64,000 bases of DNA from Syntrophobacterales bacterium. Lineage in GTDB: Bacteria > Desulfobacterota > Syntrophobacteria > Syntrophobacterales > Thermodesulforhabdaceae. Made by a program: the position numbers and the translations under genes. Numbering within the stretch: position 1 is the stretch's first letter; the number at the start of each line of letters is the position of its first letter. The stretch spans positions 1 to 64,000 of the forward strand of contig JAOACS010000020.1 of the NCBI GenBank assembly GCA_026417655.1, in the 5' to 3' direction. The notes under the pieces were generated by a model, which was not told the DNA's origin, did not search any database, and worked only from the letters and a program-made list of their open reading frames with translations. Positions 38,806 to 47,483 of the stretch are shown here, in pieces.

Positions 38806-41016
38806 ATGGGGCAGGTCATTGCAGATACGGTAAGAACTTTTATTGAAGCCGTACCAGATCCAGTCATATGCTACGACACTTCTTGCCATATTATAGCAAC
38901 AAACAGTAAGGGAAGAGAAGAAATACTAAAAACCTTTAATGATGTAAGACATATTAAGGGATGTGAGATTTTTGGAGATTACTCATCCTCAAGATCTTGT
39001 TCCTCCTGTGTCTACGAAAAGGTGAAACATGGTTGCCATGACTATAATGTTGAAGGAGAGGTGGCTCTTCCCGATGGTCAGCGTAAGCTATTTAGCCGCC
39101 GTATTTCACTATGGCAATTAAATGATGGGAAGATCCTAGTTGAGATTTGGAAAGACTTATCCAGAGAACACATACTTTCTAGAGAAGTTGAGAACAAAAA
39201 TCTCATTATCGATGGTTTTCTAGAATTATTTGATATTCCGGTTTTTATCACAGACGCCCATTTTCGACTCGTAGGACTTAATAGATTTCTCGAAAAATTT
39301 GTAAAAATACCCTTTTCTCATCTCCTTGGTCGATCATTGTGGGATGTTATACAGCTAGGAGAACAGGATACTCATGGCCTTGCTAAAACAGGTCAAAGAG
39401 TTCTCCTCCGAGCAAGACTTAGTCGCCATCCAGAAGAGGAATGTAACGTAAGATTTTACTCTGTGGGTCATAATGGAAAAGTAATAGGTCATGTTGGATT
39501 CATCCTTAAAAAATGGCAATCGGGTATTCCAACCCGTTATCCTCATTATGAAATGGAATATTTCTTCGAAATATGTAGAGAAGCCTCCCACAAGGAAACT
39601 CTTCGTGAATACATTAGCTTCGTAGAAAAGCTTGCAAAAGAAAGATTTCCTGTCCCTTTTGATATTTCAATAACTCTATTTGATGAAGATCGTAAAAGTT
39701 TTATCTGGGTAGATTTCGAAGAAGGATCTAACCACCTCCAACAACAGCTAAAAACTTTCCTTGCCGGCTCTGAAAAGTTTACCCTCTTTCAAGCTTCACT
39801 CCATGGAGCCGAGTCTCAAATGCGTCTAGCCCATTCAGGAGATCCTTCCTTCCTTCCAAGTTTGATTATACCATTTGCTACCAATTATCCCGAATGGTTC
39901 GGATTTCCCATTGCCACCCATAGGAGGGTGTTAGGTTACTTCTTTATGGGATTTTCAGATATTGTTCCACAGCTTAGAGAAGGAATGTATTTTTTCTATG
40001 GCTTTATGACCCAAATGGCAGGACATATACGTCAGCTCGTTCTCAGAGAGCAGACAGAGCGAAAAATTGTTTCAGAACAGCCAGCACCCGATCGCTTTGG
40101 ACGCCTAATAGGAAGAAGTGAAAAGATGCAGGCAGTTTACGAACTCATCGAGCTCGTAGCCCCATCGGAGGCCACTGTTTTGATTACTGGAGAAAATGGG
40201 ACGGGTAAGGAGCTCGTTGCTCTCGAAATTCACCATAGAAGTCCAAGAGCAACTGGACCCTTTGTAGTGGCCCACTGCTCAGCCTACTCCCCTACTTTAC
40301 TCGAGAGCGAACTCTTTGGTCACGAACGAGGAGCCTTTACAGGAGCGATTAAACAAAAAAAGGGTCGAATAGAACGAGCCCAGGGAGGAACCCTTTTCTT
40401 GGACGAGATTGGAGACATCGCTCCAGCAACTCAAGTCCTGCTACTTCGCTTTCTGCAGGATAAACGCTTTGAACGGGTAGGAGGAGAAAAGACCCTAGAA
40501 GCTGACGTCAGAATAATTGCGGCAACCAACCGAGATCTCTATGAAGAGGTTCAGAATGGTCGTTTTAGAGATGATCTTTTCTATAGACTCAATGTAATCT
40601 CCATACATCTTCCACCCCTTAGAGAAAGGAAGGAAGACATTCCCCTTCTTGTCAGGCATTTTCTAGAAAAATACAGTGAAAGAGAAAAAAAACCAGTAAA
40701 TAGCATAGCGCCCGATGCCATGAAGCTACTCTTAGAATACGACTGGCCTGGAAATGTGAGGCAACTTGAAAATGCCATAAGTCACGCGGTGGTTCTAGTC
40801 CAACCAGAGGAGACCATCACAGCATCCCATCTCCCTGGCTTTCTGAAAAACCAGAAAATAAGTGATGACCAAATCTCTCTATATGAACACGAAAAGATGC
40901 TAATAAAAAAGACCCTTCAGGAATGTAAAGGTAACAAACATGAAGCTGCCAAAAAGCTCCGTATAAGCCGAAGCACATTATATAGCAAACTAAGGAAATA
41001 TGGCCTAGCGAGTTAG
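38806..41016 (+). CDS. Sigma-54-dependent transcriptional activator with PAS sensor region
   Basis: The 736-residue protein has a PAS-like N-terminal domain (about 8-125) with a Cys cluster RSCSSC...HGC and a second PAS-like domain (about 138-245). A further sensor stretch follows (about 250-420), then an AAA+ domain (about 427-665) with Walker A GENGTGKE (about 461) and the sigma-54 loop GAFTGA (about 508), and a Fis-type helix-turn-helix at the end (NKHEAAKKLRISRSTLYSKLRKYG). I choose ATG 38806 (GAGAGGAA upstream) over TTG 38791. There is no receiver domain. It converges on flgL with only 3 bp between stops. A link to flagellar control is possible from position, but no clear -24/-12 promoter is visible in the flagellar operon. 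Confidence 0.92.
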   Translation: MGQVIADTVRTFIEAVPDPVICYDTSCHIIATNSKGREEILKTFNDVRHIKGCEIFGDYSSSRSCSSCVYEKVKHGCHDYNVEGEVALPDGQRKLFSRRISLWQLNDGKILVEIWKDLSREHILSREVENKNLIIDGFLELFDIPVFITDAHFRLVGLNRFLEKFVKIPFSHLLGRSLWDVIQLGEQDTHGLAKTGQRVLLRARLSRHPEEECNVRFYSVGHNGKVIGHVGFILKKWQSGIPTRYPHYEMEYFFEICREASHKETLREYISFVEKLAKERFPVPFDISITLFDEDRKSFIWVDFEEGSNHLQQQLKTFLAGSEKFTLFQASLHGAESQMRLAHSGDPSFLPSLIIPFATNYPEWFGFPIATHRRVLGYFFMGFSDIVPQLREGMYFFYGFMTQMAGHIRQLVLREQTERKIVSEQPAPDRFGRLIGRSEKMQAVYELIELVAPSEATVLITGENGTGKELVALEIHHRSPRATGPFVVAHCSAYSPTLLESELFGHERGAFTGAIKQKKGRIERAQGGTLFLDEIGDIAPATQVLLLRFLQDKRFERVGGEKTLEADVRIIAATNRDLYEEVQNGRFRDDLFYRLNVISIHLPPLRERKEDIPLLVRHFLEKYSEREKKPVNSIAPDAMKLLLEYDWPGNVRQLENAISHAVVLVQPEETITASHLPGFLKNQKISDDQISLYEHEKMLIKKTLQECKGNKHEAAKKLRISRSTLYSKLRKYGLAS

Positions 41017-41019
41017 GCA

Positions 41020-41934
41020 CTATAAATACTGTAGTAGAGATAGACCCGTTATTCTGGCTGTCGATTGGTAGACCGCCTGAAGAGCTGTTGTTGTGAGTTG
41101 ATATTCCGTTATAAGCTTTGCCATATCGGTCTCTTCCAAATCTCCCAATCGATCCTGTTGAGTAATCGTTATAGCCTCTAGAGCATCATTTCTTGCTTCA
41201 AGGCGGTTAAGGGTTGTTCCCACCGTGGTAAGGGCCTCCAAGACTCGGGATTGGTCTCTTTCGATATGTTCCATCGCATCACCTATCTGATTTGTGTTTC
41301 CTGAACTGATAGCATTTCTGAGATTTAAAAGATTTTGAAGTATGCTATTGCCCTCTTCATCGAAGAAAAGTCTTTGCCCGTCTACGTTGATCTGAACGGG
41401 TGTAGTTTCCCCTACAGAGATGTAAAGGGGCTCTGCCATATCAAGGGGATCGGCTGGATTAATGATTGAGGCTACCTGACCATTTACTTCGGTGTAACCA
41501 AACAAGGGACTTCCCGTATCGGAATTAACCGAAAAGACATAGCGATTTTGGTACTTAGCATTGGCTATTGTTATGACCTCCCTCAAAATTTGATCGAGCT
41601 CCTTAGCTCGAGCTAAAACAGTCTCAGGAGAATTAATCTTGATGGCCCCAATGGCAATCTCTCTTGCTCTAGTCAAAAGGTCGTTTAGATGATTGAGATG
41701 GCCCTCGGTGATGTTATTCCAGTTAGCTCCAAAGTTTATGTTTTCCTTCCACTGCTCGGCCTTAGCCATAGCGGTCTTAAGATTCATGGCGTTAGACCAG
41801 CTCAAGGGATTGTCGGAGGGTTCCAAAAGTCCCTTGCCTTGCGATATAGCCTCCTGAAGACGGCTAATCTCCTTCTGTTTTGAGAAAATATGTCTCAGCG
41901 GGTTTTCGTAGGTCAGAGCAAAACTTACCTTCAT
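41020..41934 (-). CDS. flgL: Flagellar hook-associated protein 3 (FlgL)
   Basis: The 304-residue protein joins hook to filament with FlgK. It has flagellin-like N- and C-terminal helices: ISRLQEAISQGKGLLEPSDNPLSWSNAMNLKTAMAKAEQW near the start and DMAKLITEYQLTTTALQAVYQSTARITGLSLLQYL at the end. It follows flgK and is the last gene of the flagellar supra-operon, ending 3 bp from the convergent regulator. The csrA-fliW pair often found next is not present. Confidence 0.95.
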   Translation of the reverse strand: MKVSFALTYENPLRHIFSKQKEISRLQEAISQGKGLLEPSDNPLSWSNAMNLKTAMAKAEQWKENINFGANWNNITEGHLNHLNDLLTRAREIAIGAIKINSPETVLARAKELDQILREVITIANAKYQNRYVFSVNSDTGSPLFGYTEVNGQVASIINPADPLDMAEPLYISVGETTPVQINVDGQRLFFDEEGNSILQNLLNLRNAISSGNTNQIGDAMEHIERDQSRVLEALTTVGTTLNRLEARNDALEAITITQQDRLGDLEETDMAKLITEYQLTTTALQAVYQSTARITGLSLLQYL

Positions 41935-41952
41935 TTTAGCATCCCCCCTTCT

Positions 41953-43290
41953 TTACACCATTCTAACTACCGTATCTAGAAGTTCAGATGTGGTCTGAAT
42001 CACTTTAGCCGCGGCTTGAAATAGATGTTGAAGCTTCACTAGATCAACAAGTTCTTCATCGATAGATACACCAGAGACGTTTTGCTGTTTCTGTTCCATG
42101 GTGTTCTTAAGGGTCGAGTAAAAATCCTGTCGATCCTCTGCGGACTGCTTTGCTGTTCCAATGGAGTTTTGAATATCCGAAAGATACTCAGCAAAAGTTC
42201 TACCTCCAAGCCCAGGTATGGAGGTATTTTGAAGTTGAGAGATTTGATATGCCTGAGATGGGGTTGTGCTTGAATTTGAGCCTAAAGAAAGATCAGCGGT
42301 AGTAATATTGACATCAAAAAATTCCGCAAGCGGCGAGGAGAATACATTTATTCCATTGTATATAACGTTATTAAACAGCTCACTGGCAAAGGTATCTAAG
42401 TTATTCATAGCGTCTGCTACATGCCTTTTAGACTGAGCGAGACCAATTAGCCTACCTCCTTGAGTATTAGAAAAGCTGATTGTTCCTGAGACACTGCTTA
42501 TAGTAAGGGTACCTGCATTATCCGCACTTACAGTAATAGCGTTCCAGTTACTTCCATCCACAAGATCCATAGAAGTTCCCGAGATGGGATCTTCTACCCT
42601 TATATCTATAGTTTTCCAATCGTCATCGGAAGAGATGCTAAGAGGCATGTATTGGGATAGTTCCTGAATGAGGGCATATCGGCCATCCCGAAGATCATTA
42701 GCATGGGCTCCGCTCGCCTCCGCAAAGCCTATCCTAAAATTGTAATCGGCAATCTGTTGAAGAAGATTGTTTACGCGGCCCTCTACCTGAGAAAGGTCGT
42801 TATCAATATCTTCGGACAACTTAGAAAGTTCTCTATAGCTTTCTCGAACCATAGAAGCTAATGCCTTCGCTGTTTCGACAACGTTTTGTCTTTCCGGTGC
42901 ACCATCGGGATTAGCATCAAAGACGTCCCAACTGTTCCAGAAAGCTTTCAGGGCGCCAGAAATCCCCCCTTCTCCATCATCCCTCATGTAGCTAGAAACA
43001 AGGTCTAGATAATAGGCTCTAGCTTCGTAATCCTTCTCAAGGGATATGCTGCTTAGAAACTTTTTCTCCAAAAGTGGATCCCAGTTCTGAATTATATTGT
43101 GAATTCTAGCCCCAATTCCTACAAGGAACTTCCCATCCCTCAAAGGCGGATTGGTTACAAGTTTAACCATCTGACGATGATATGTTTTGTCATTAGCTTT
43201 GGAAATATTATGATTGACTGTCTGAATTTGAGTCTGAGTATTGAGAAGAGTTAATTTTCCTGTTTCCAAAGCCTGAATAAGCCCTGCCAT
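41953..43290 (-). CDS. flgK: Flagellar hook-associated protein 1 (FlgK)
   Basis: The 445-residue protein is short for FlgK (E. coli 547), lacking part of the central variable domain. The N-terminus IQALETGKLTLLNTQTQIQTVNHNISKANDKTYHRQ matches the rod/hook N-terminal pattern. The C-terminus GVSIDEELVDLVKLQHLFQAAAKVIQTTSELLDTVVRMV is the family signature. It is secreted without a signal peptide through the flagellar exporter. FlgN (next gene upstream, 4-bp gap) is its likely chaperone. Confidence 0.94.
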   Translation of the reverse strand: MAGLIQALETGKLTLLNTQTQIQTVNHNISKANDKTYHRQMVKLVTNPPLRDGKFLVGIGARIHNIIQNWDPLLEKKFLSSISLEKDYEARAYYLDLVSSYMRDDGEGGISGALKAFWNSWDVFDANPDGAPERQNVVETAKALASMVRESYRELSKLSEDIDNDLSQVEGRVNNLLQQIADYNFRIGFAEASGAHANDLRDGRYALIQELSQYMPLSISSDDDWKTIDIRVEDPISGTSMDLVDGSNWNAITVSADNAGTLTISSVSGTISFSNTQGGRLIGLAQSKRHVADAMNNLDTFASELFNNVIYNGINVFSSPLAEFFDVNITTADLSLGSNSSTTPSQAYQISQLQNTSIPGLGGRTFAEYLSDIQNSIGTAKQSAEDRQDFYSTLKNTMEQKQQNVSGVSIDEELVDLVKLQHLFQAAAKVIQTTSELLDTVVRMV

Positions 43291-43294
43291 GTCT

Positions 43295-43675
43295 TTATGC
43301 CTCCACCTTAAGTGTTACTCCTTTAAGGGGAACTGGGGCCGTCTCTGTTTTGCCATCGTTTCGATAATGCTTGGGAAGAATTGCCGATAGGAGATCATTC
43401 CATAGAGAAAGGGCCTCCTCAGTAAATATTCGGTTGGTATCGTTAAGAAATTTAATCTCGGATATGATTCTTTTTAGCTCTATGGCATGACTAGAAGACT
43501 TAAGATCCTTAAGATAGATACTCATCTTTTCAAGCTGTTCCACAAGAAAAAGTTTCCTTGGAAGAAGAGCGATAAGCCCACCGCGATCCATCCTTTTTAG
43601 CAACCGAGTTTCCTCTTCTAGCACTAACTTTAGTTCCCCTAGGAGGGAAAAAATTTCCTCCGATAAGTTCTTCAT
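43295..43675 (-). CDS. flgN: FlgN-like flagellar export chaperone
   Basis: This 126-residue helical protein resembles FlgN (SLLGELKLVLEEETRLLKRMDRGGLIALLPRKLFLVEQLEKM). FlgN chaperones FlgK and FlgL. The assignment rests on helical character, length and its place between flgJ and flgK, where FlgN is usual. It overlaps flgJ by 4 bp. The anti-sigma factor FlgM that often lies here is absent. Confidence 0.75.
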   Translation of the reverse strand: MKNLSEEIFSLLGELKLVLEEETRLLKRMDRGGLIALLPRKLFLVEQLEKMSIYLKDLKSSSHAIELKRIISEIKFLNDTNRIFTEEALSLWNDLLSAILPKHYRNDGKTETAPVPLKGVTLKVEA

Positions 43676-43998
43676 GATGTATCCCCCTTTGGCCGTTCAG
43701 CCCTAGACTCTGCCTCCAGGAGAGGCTCAAGTTGTTTATAGAGCATATCACCGAGCCCCAGAACTCCCGAAAGACTTATCTCCCTAGAAACCGCCTCGTC
43801 GAACATCGCCTCATATATTTCCCTCGCATGTTCAGGAGCTTCAGCTCGGTGTATTGTCGATCTCATGTTTTTCAAAATGTATGCCGTAAAAAGGCTCTCA
43901 AACTCTCTACAAGCCCTTTTTAGCTCCTCTTTCTTAGCACTCAATATTTTTTCCTGAGAAACGGCTCCTATAACGGAATTGTTTTTTACCGGTTCCAT
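43672..43998 (-). CDS. flgJ: FlgJ-type rod-binding protein (no muramidase domain)
   Basis: The 108-residue protein corresponds to the N-terminal rod-scaffold half of FlgJ, with KRACREFESLFTAYILKNMR and a later GLGDMLYKQLEPLL. The peptidoglycan-hydrolase domain of E. coli FlgJ is absent, which is normal in delta- and alpha-proteobacteria. It lies after the MotB-like genes and before flgN. Confidence 0.85.
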   Translation of the reverse strand: MEPVKNNSVIGAVSQEKILSAKKEELKRACREFESLFTAYILKNMRSTIHRAEAPEHAREIYEAMFDEAVSREISLSGVLGLGDMLYKQLEPLLEAESRAERPKGDTS

Positions 43999-44000
43999 GT

Positions 44001-44771
44001 TTAACTACTCCTCTCTTCTTGCCTAAAAGGTTTTAGGGTTATTTCCACTCTTCTATTAAGGGCTCTTCCAGATGGAGTAGAATTATCACCAAGGGGCATT
44101 CTATCCCCATAGGCTCCAATAGCTAACTTTTCTGGAGGAACCTTCTCTCGACTGACTAGATAATCGAGCACAGATTTGGCCCGTGCGAAAGAGAGATCAT
44201 CGTTTGATGGGTAAATCCCCTTAGCAGCCGGTGGGGTGTTATCGGTATGTCCGTCAATGAAGGCCATATATTTAGATTGCTTAAGAAAGGTTCCAATAGC
44301 ACTTAGGAGAGGAAAAAGGGAGGGGTTAATATGGGTGCTCCCACGTTCAAAGATAATGTCGTTATTAAGAATAAGGGTAAGCCCCTTCGATTTGTCGTCT
44401 ATCTTGTAAAGCATAAACTTCCCAGAGCCGATCAACTGTGAAAGCTCTTCTTCAGAGATATTCTGAAGCTCTTCAATCCTTTTAAGCTCAATAGATTGAT
44501 CCCCTTCAAGTCTCTTCATAATCTTTCTGAGGACCACCATAGGGGATTGAGAAATGTCCTCGAGTTTTTGAAAAAAAAGAAGTCCCCCCTTTTCTCCAAA
44601 ATTCTCAAGAGCCTTTTTAATTGTTTGACTATCAAGAGAGGACATGGATACGAGAAGCACAAAGAAGGTAAGAAGCAGGGTACAGAAGTCGGCGAAGGTG
44701 ATCGTCCAGGCTGTCCTATAAGAATAGGGCGTGGTTAATTTAGTGTTATCTTTCGGTCTTTCTCTTCTCAT
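44001..44771 (-). CDS. MotB-like stator protein, second tandem copy
   Basis: The 256-residue protein has one membrane helix (about 20-42) with the conserved Asp in ITFADFCTLLLTFFVLLVSM, a linker (about 50-130), and an OmpA domain with IDGHTDNTPP, DLSFARAKSVLDYL and ALNRRVEITL. I choose the ATG at 44771. An upstream in-frame start at 44882 would add 37 residues and overlap its neighbour deeply. As chosen it overlaps the first copy by 26 bp. The PomB-like TLLLTFF helix fits the PomA-like MotA at 61078. Why two different MotB-like proteins sit in tandem is unclear; they may form a heterodimer or alternate. Confidence 0.85.
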   Translation of the reverse strand: MRRERPKDNTKLTTPYSYRTAWTITFADFCTLLLTFFVLLVSMSSLDSQTIKKALENFGEKGGLLFFQKLEDISQSPMVVLRKIMKRLEGDQSIELKRIEELQNISEEELSQLIGSGKFMLYKIDDKSKGLTLILNNDIIFERGSTHINPSLFPLLSAIGTFLKQSKYMAFIDGHTDNTPPAAKGIYPSNDDLSFARAKSVLDYLVSREKVPPEKLAIGAYGDRMPLGDNSTPSGRALNRRVEITLKPFRQEERSS

Positions 44772-45570
44772 TTTCCGACTCTTTTTCAAACAGTGGGAAG
44801 AAAAAGTGTTTATATTGAAAAATTGCTCTTCTTTCAGATCGTAGGGAATATAGATTAGCTGGTATTGAAGGATTGTCACCAAGGAGTATCTCTACACGAC
44901 GGTTTTTATGTCTAAAGGAAGGATATTGGCTTCCATCTACTATTGGATGAAAGAAACTCATACCATGGGCACTCATCCTTTGAGGTTCTATTCCAAGGCT
45001 TATAAAGAGCCGGTAAACTGTAAGAGCTCTCTCTGTAGAAAGCTTCCATGAGAAAGCTTCTGAGTCGGGAGATGCCAACACTTCGAACCGATCCGTGTGG
45101 CCCCGTATTTCTATTTGTTGGGGATCGTTTTTCAAGTAAGAACCGAGAGTGGATAAAAATCTTTCACCTGAAGGAAGAAGTTTTGACGATCCCTCGTCAA
45201 AAAGACTATCAGTGACTCTAACCATAACTCTATCTTCCTTTCTAAGAATATCGACTTCAGATCCAAAGAGGCCACTGGCCGCTAGTTGTTTAAGATATCC
45301 CTCGGTAATAGAAAGCGGTTTATCCATAGGGATTGAGGGTTTTGGAATATTTTCCGGTTCCCGATCTCCAACCAGACTTCGACCTTCCGGAAGAAATTTA
45401 AATGCGCCTATCAAAGAGTTTAGAACCTCCTTTTCCCGTTCTACATCTATCACCGCCATGGAAAAGATGAGAACAAAGAAAGTGAGCAAAAGAGTAAAGA
45501 GATCAGCATAGGTTATGAGCCAAGGATTTTTTCCACTAGGGGATGTTACGTCGTGTCTCTTTCTATGCAT
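44746..45570 (-). CDS. MotB-like stator protein, first tandem copy
   Basis: The 274-residue protein has a helix with ITYADLFTLLLTFFVLIFSM (about 19-38, with conserved Asp), a linker, and an OmpA domain (about 110-235) with EIRGHTDRFEV, WKLSTERALTVYRLF and NRRVEILLG. A roughly 40-residue C-terminal extension rich in Arg/Lys/Phe and Glu follows, which is unusual. It lies 18 bp after flgI and overlaps the second MotB-like gene. It differs enough from its neighbour in linker and end to be a diverged paralogue, not a recent duplication. Confidence 0.85.
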   Translation of the reverse strand: MHRKRHDVTSPSGKNPWLITYADLFTLLLTFFVLIFSMAVIDVEREKEVLNSLIGAFKFLPEGRSLVGDREPENIPKPSIPMDKPLSITEGYLKQLAASGLFGSEVDILRKEDRVMVRVTDSLFDEGSSKLLPSGERFLSTLGSYLKNDPQQIEIRGHTDRFEVLASPDSEAFSWKLSTERALTVYRLFISLGIEPQRMSAHGMSFFHPIVDGSQYPSFRHKNRRVEILLGDNPSIPANLYSLRSERRAIFQYKHFFFPLFEKESENEKRKTER

Positions 45571-45588
45571 TCCTAATTCCTAGTCCTT

Positions 45589-46698
45589 CTACATAATTTC
45601 CAACTCTGCCTGTAGAGCTCCCGCTGCCTTTATCGCCTGTAATATATTTATAAGATCTCTGGGCGTTGCTCCTAAAGCATTAAGACCCTCTACCACTTGG
45701 CTTATGGTCACCCCTCCACCAACAATCGCAATAGGAACCTTCTGTTCCTTAACCTCTACCTGAGTCTGGGGAACTACAACTGTTTGGCCGGGACTAAAAG
45801 GAAGAGGTTGTGAGACGTAAGGCCGTTCTGTAATGGTAACGGTCAGATTACCGTGAGCCAACGCTACGGGAGAGATGCGAACATTTTCTCCCATTACAAT
45901 AGTTCCGGTTCTCTCGTTTATAACAATCTTGGCAACACTGTCAGGTATAATTTCAAGTCCTTCAACGGTGGCTATAAAATCTATAGGATTTTTACGTTGT
46001 CCTTCCGGAATTTGCAATTTTATAGTGGCTGAATCCTCAGGACTAGCAATACTAGTTCCGAAACTCCTGTTTATAGTATCAGCCACCTTTTTGGCAGAGG
46101 TGAAATCCGGCTGGTTTAACGTAAGATACAGATGATCAACACCATCGTAGGAAAATGGTATTTCCCGCTCTATAAGTGCCCCGTTAGGAATATAGCCAAC
46201 GGTTGGATGATTTTGTTGAACTGTTCCCCCTCCCCCTCCAAAGACGAATCCACCTACCGATATAGGTCCCTGGGCTACCCCATAAACCTGTCCATCTGGT
46301 CCCTGAAGGGGTGTCATAAGGAGAGTGCCACCAACGATACTTTTAGCATCCCCAATAGAGGATACTTGGACATCAACCCTCATTCCTTGCCTGGCAAAGG
46401 GCGGTAATTTCGCTGTGACCATGACGGCTGCAACATTTTTAATCTTTATCTGGGCAGGATCCACCTTGATCCCCATGTTATCGAGGAAATTAGCAAGAGT
46501 GCTTACGGTAAACTGAGTTTTCTCCTTGTCGCCAGTTCCATTTAGTCCCACTACAAGGCCATAACCAACAAGCATGTTGGAACGATCTCCTGAAAAACGG
46601 GCTATATCCTTTATACGAGCTGCGGAAGTAAGCCCTAGGAATATAAAAAGGTTAAGAAAAGTTAGCGTAAAGAAAACCTTAAAGACCTTCCTTTTCAT
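45589..46698 (-). CDS. flgI: Flagellar P-ring protein FlgI
   Basis: The secreted protein of about 369 residues has a signal peptide (to about TSAARIKD). It then has the FlgI hallmark ARIKDIARFSGDRSNMLVGYGLVVGLNGTGDK, FTVSTLANFLDNMGI and the C-terminal ATPRDLINILQAIKAAGALQAELEIM. It forms the periplasmic ring in peptidoglycan. I prefer the ATG at 46698, with GGGGGT about 8 nt upstream. An ATG at 46713 adds five residues. It follows flgH. Confidence 0.96.
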   Translation of the reverse strand: MKRKVFKVFFTLTFLNLFIFLGLTSAARIKDIARFSGDRSNMLVGYGLVVGLNGTGDKEKTQFTVSTLANFLDNMGIKVDPAQIKIKNVAAVMVTAKLPPFARQGMRVDVQVSSIGDAKSIVGGTLLMTPLQGPDGQVYGVAQGPISVGGFVFGGGGGTVQQNHPTVGYIPNGALIEREIPFSYDGVDHLYLTLNQPDFTSAKKVADTINRSFGTSIASPEDSATIKLQIPEGQRKNPIDFIATVEGLEIIPDSVAKIVINERTGTIVMGENVRISPVALAHGNLTVTITERPYVSQPLPFSPGQTVVVPQTQVEVKEQKVPIAIVGGGVTISQVVEGLNALGATPRDLINILQAIKAAGALQAELEIM

Positions 46699-46719
46699 TT
46701 TTAATACCCCCATTAGTCA

Positions 46720-47478
46720 CTAAAATGGAAACAGAAGGTCTATTATCTGCCCAAGCCATCCTGGGCGTTGCTGCCTTGATACAGGACCCTTTCCAACAAT
46801 AAAGATTTTGGCATCAGCAATATTTTGAGACATAACCGTATTGTTACGAGTAATATCAGTTGGACGAATGACACCTTCTAGTACGATTTGATGGAGCTCG
46901 TCATTTACCTTTACCCACCTAGAACCCCTTATAACCAAGTTTCCATTAGGAAGAACCTCCACAACCGTTGCTGTCATATAGGCTTTCACCGTATTAGTTC
47001 TAGTCGTCTTCCCAGAACCTTTAAGTCCCCTTCCAAATTCGGCTCCGTAGTCCATAGAGGTTGATCCACCTAAAAGGTTCTTACCCGCCACAGCCGGATT
47101 AGAAGCACTAAGCTTCCCTCCCCAGTTGTGGGATCTATTGACCTCAGTAGTCGCTTCCCCAGAGGCATCGGAAGATTCACTGACTGTTATGGTAACAATA
47201 TCCCCTACAGTTTTAGCCTTAATATCCCGATATAGGGACCCAACCTGACTATTCCACAGGGAGGCCGAAGGTAAAGTCAACGATTGAGAAGAAGCTGAAG
47301 TCCCAGGACTCTCCGAAGGAGTCGGAGGGGTGGGATAAGAAGAGACAGAAGGAGGATAGGGAGGCTCGAGCTTTGTATTATCCACTTTCCCTTCAAAGGT
47401 AGCGCAACCGTAAGATCCCATTACAATCAATACAATCAAAAATATCTTTATTAATCGATTATAGTCTAAAACCTTCAT
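46720..47478 (-). CDS. flgH: Flagellar L-ring lipoprotein FlgH
   Basis: The 252-residue protein begins with a lipoprotein signal (GSYGC, lipobox near Cys25). A Pro/Ser-rich linker is followed by SLWNSQVGSLYRDIKAKTVGDIVTITVSESSDASGEATTEVNR and the end INDELHQIVLEGVIRPTDITRNNTVMSQNIADAKI-type block (here VNDELHQIVL). It forms the outer-membrane ring and shows the organism has an outer membrane. It lies 5 bp after flgA and is followed by flgI. Confidence 0.96.
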   Translation of the reverse strand: MKVLDYNRLIKIFLIVLIVMGSYGCATFEGKVDNTKLEPPYPPSVSSYPTPPTPSESPGTSASSQSLTLPSASLWNSQVGSLYRDIKAKTVGDIVTITVSESSDASGEATTEVNRSHNWGGKLSASNPAVAGKNLLGGSTSMDYGAEFGRGLKGSGKTTRTNTVKAYMTATVVEVLPNGNLVIRGSRWVKVNDELHQIVLEGVIRPTDITRNNTVMSQNIADAKIFIVGKGPVSRQQRPGWLGQIIDLLFPF

Positions 47479-47483
47479 TGAAG

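Noticed and set aside
41002-41018. GCCTA/TAGGC repeat between the sigma-54 regulator and flgL as a bidirectional terminator
   Set aside because: Only 5 bp, mostly within coding sequence, and no T-run follows on either strand.
44772-44882. 37-residue N-terminal extension of the second MotB-like protein
   Set aside because: MotB-type proteins begin shortly before the membrane helix. The extension only reads the other frame of the upstream gene.
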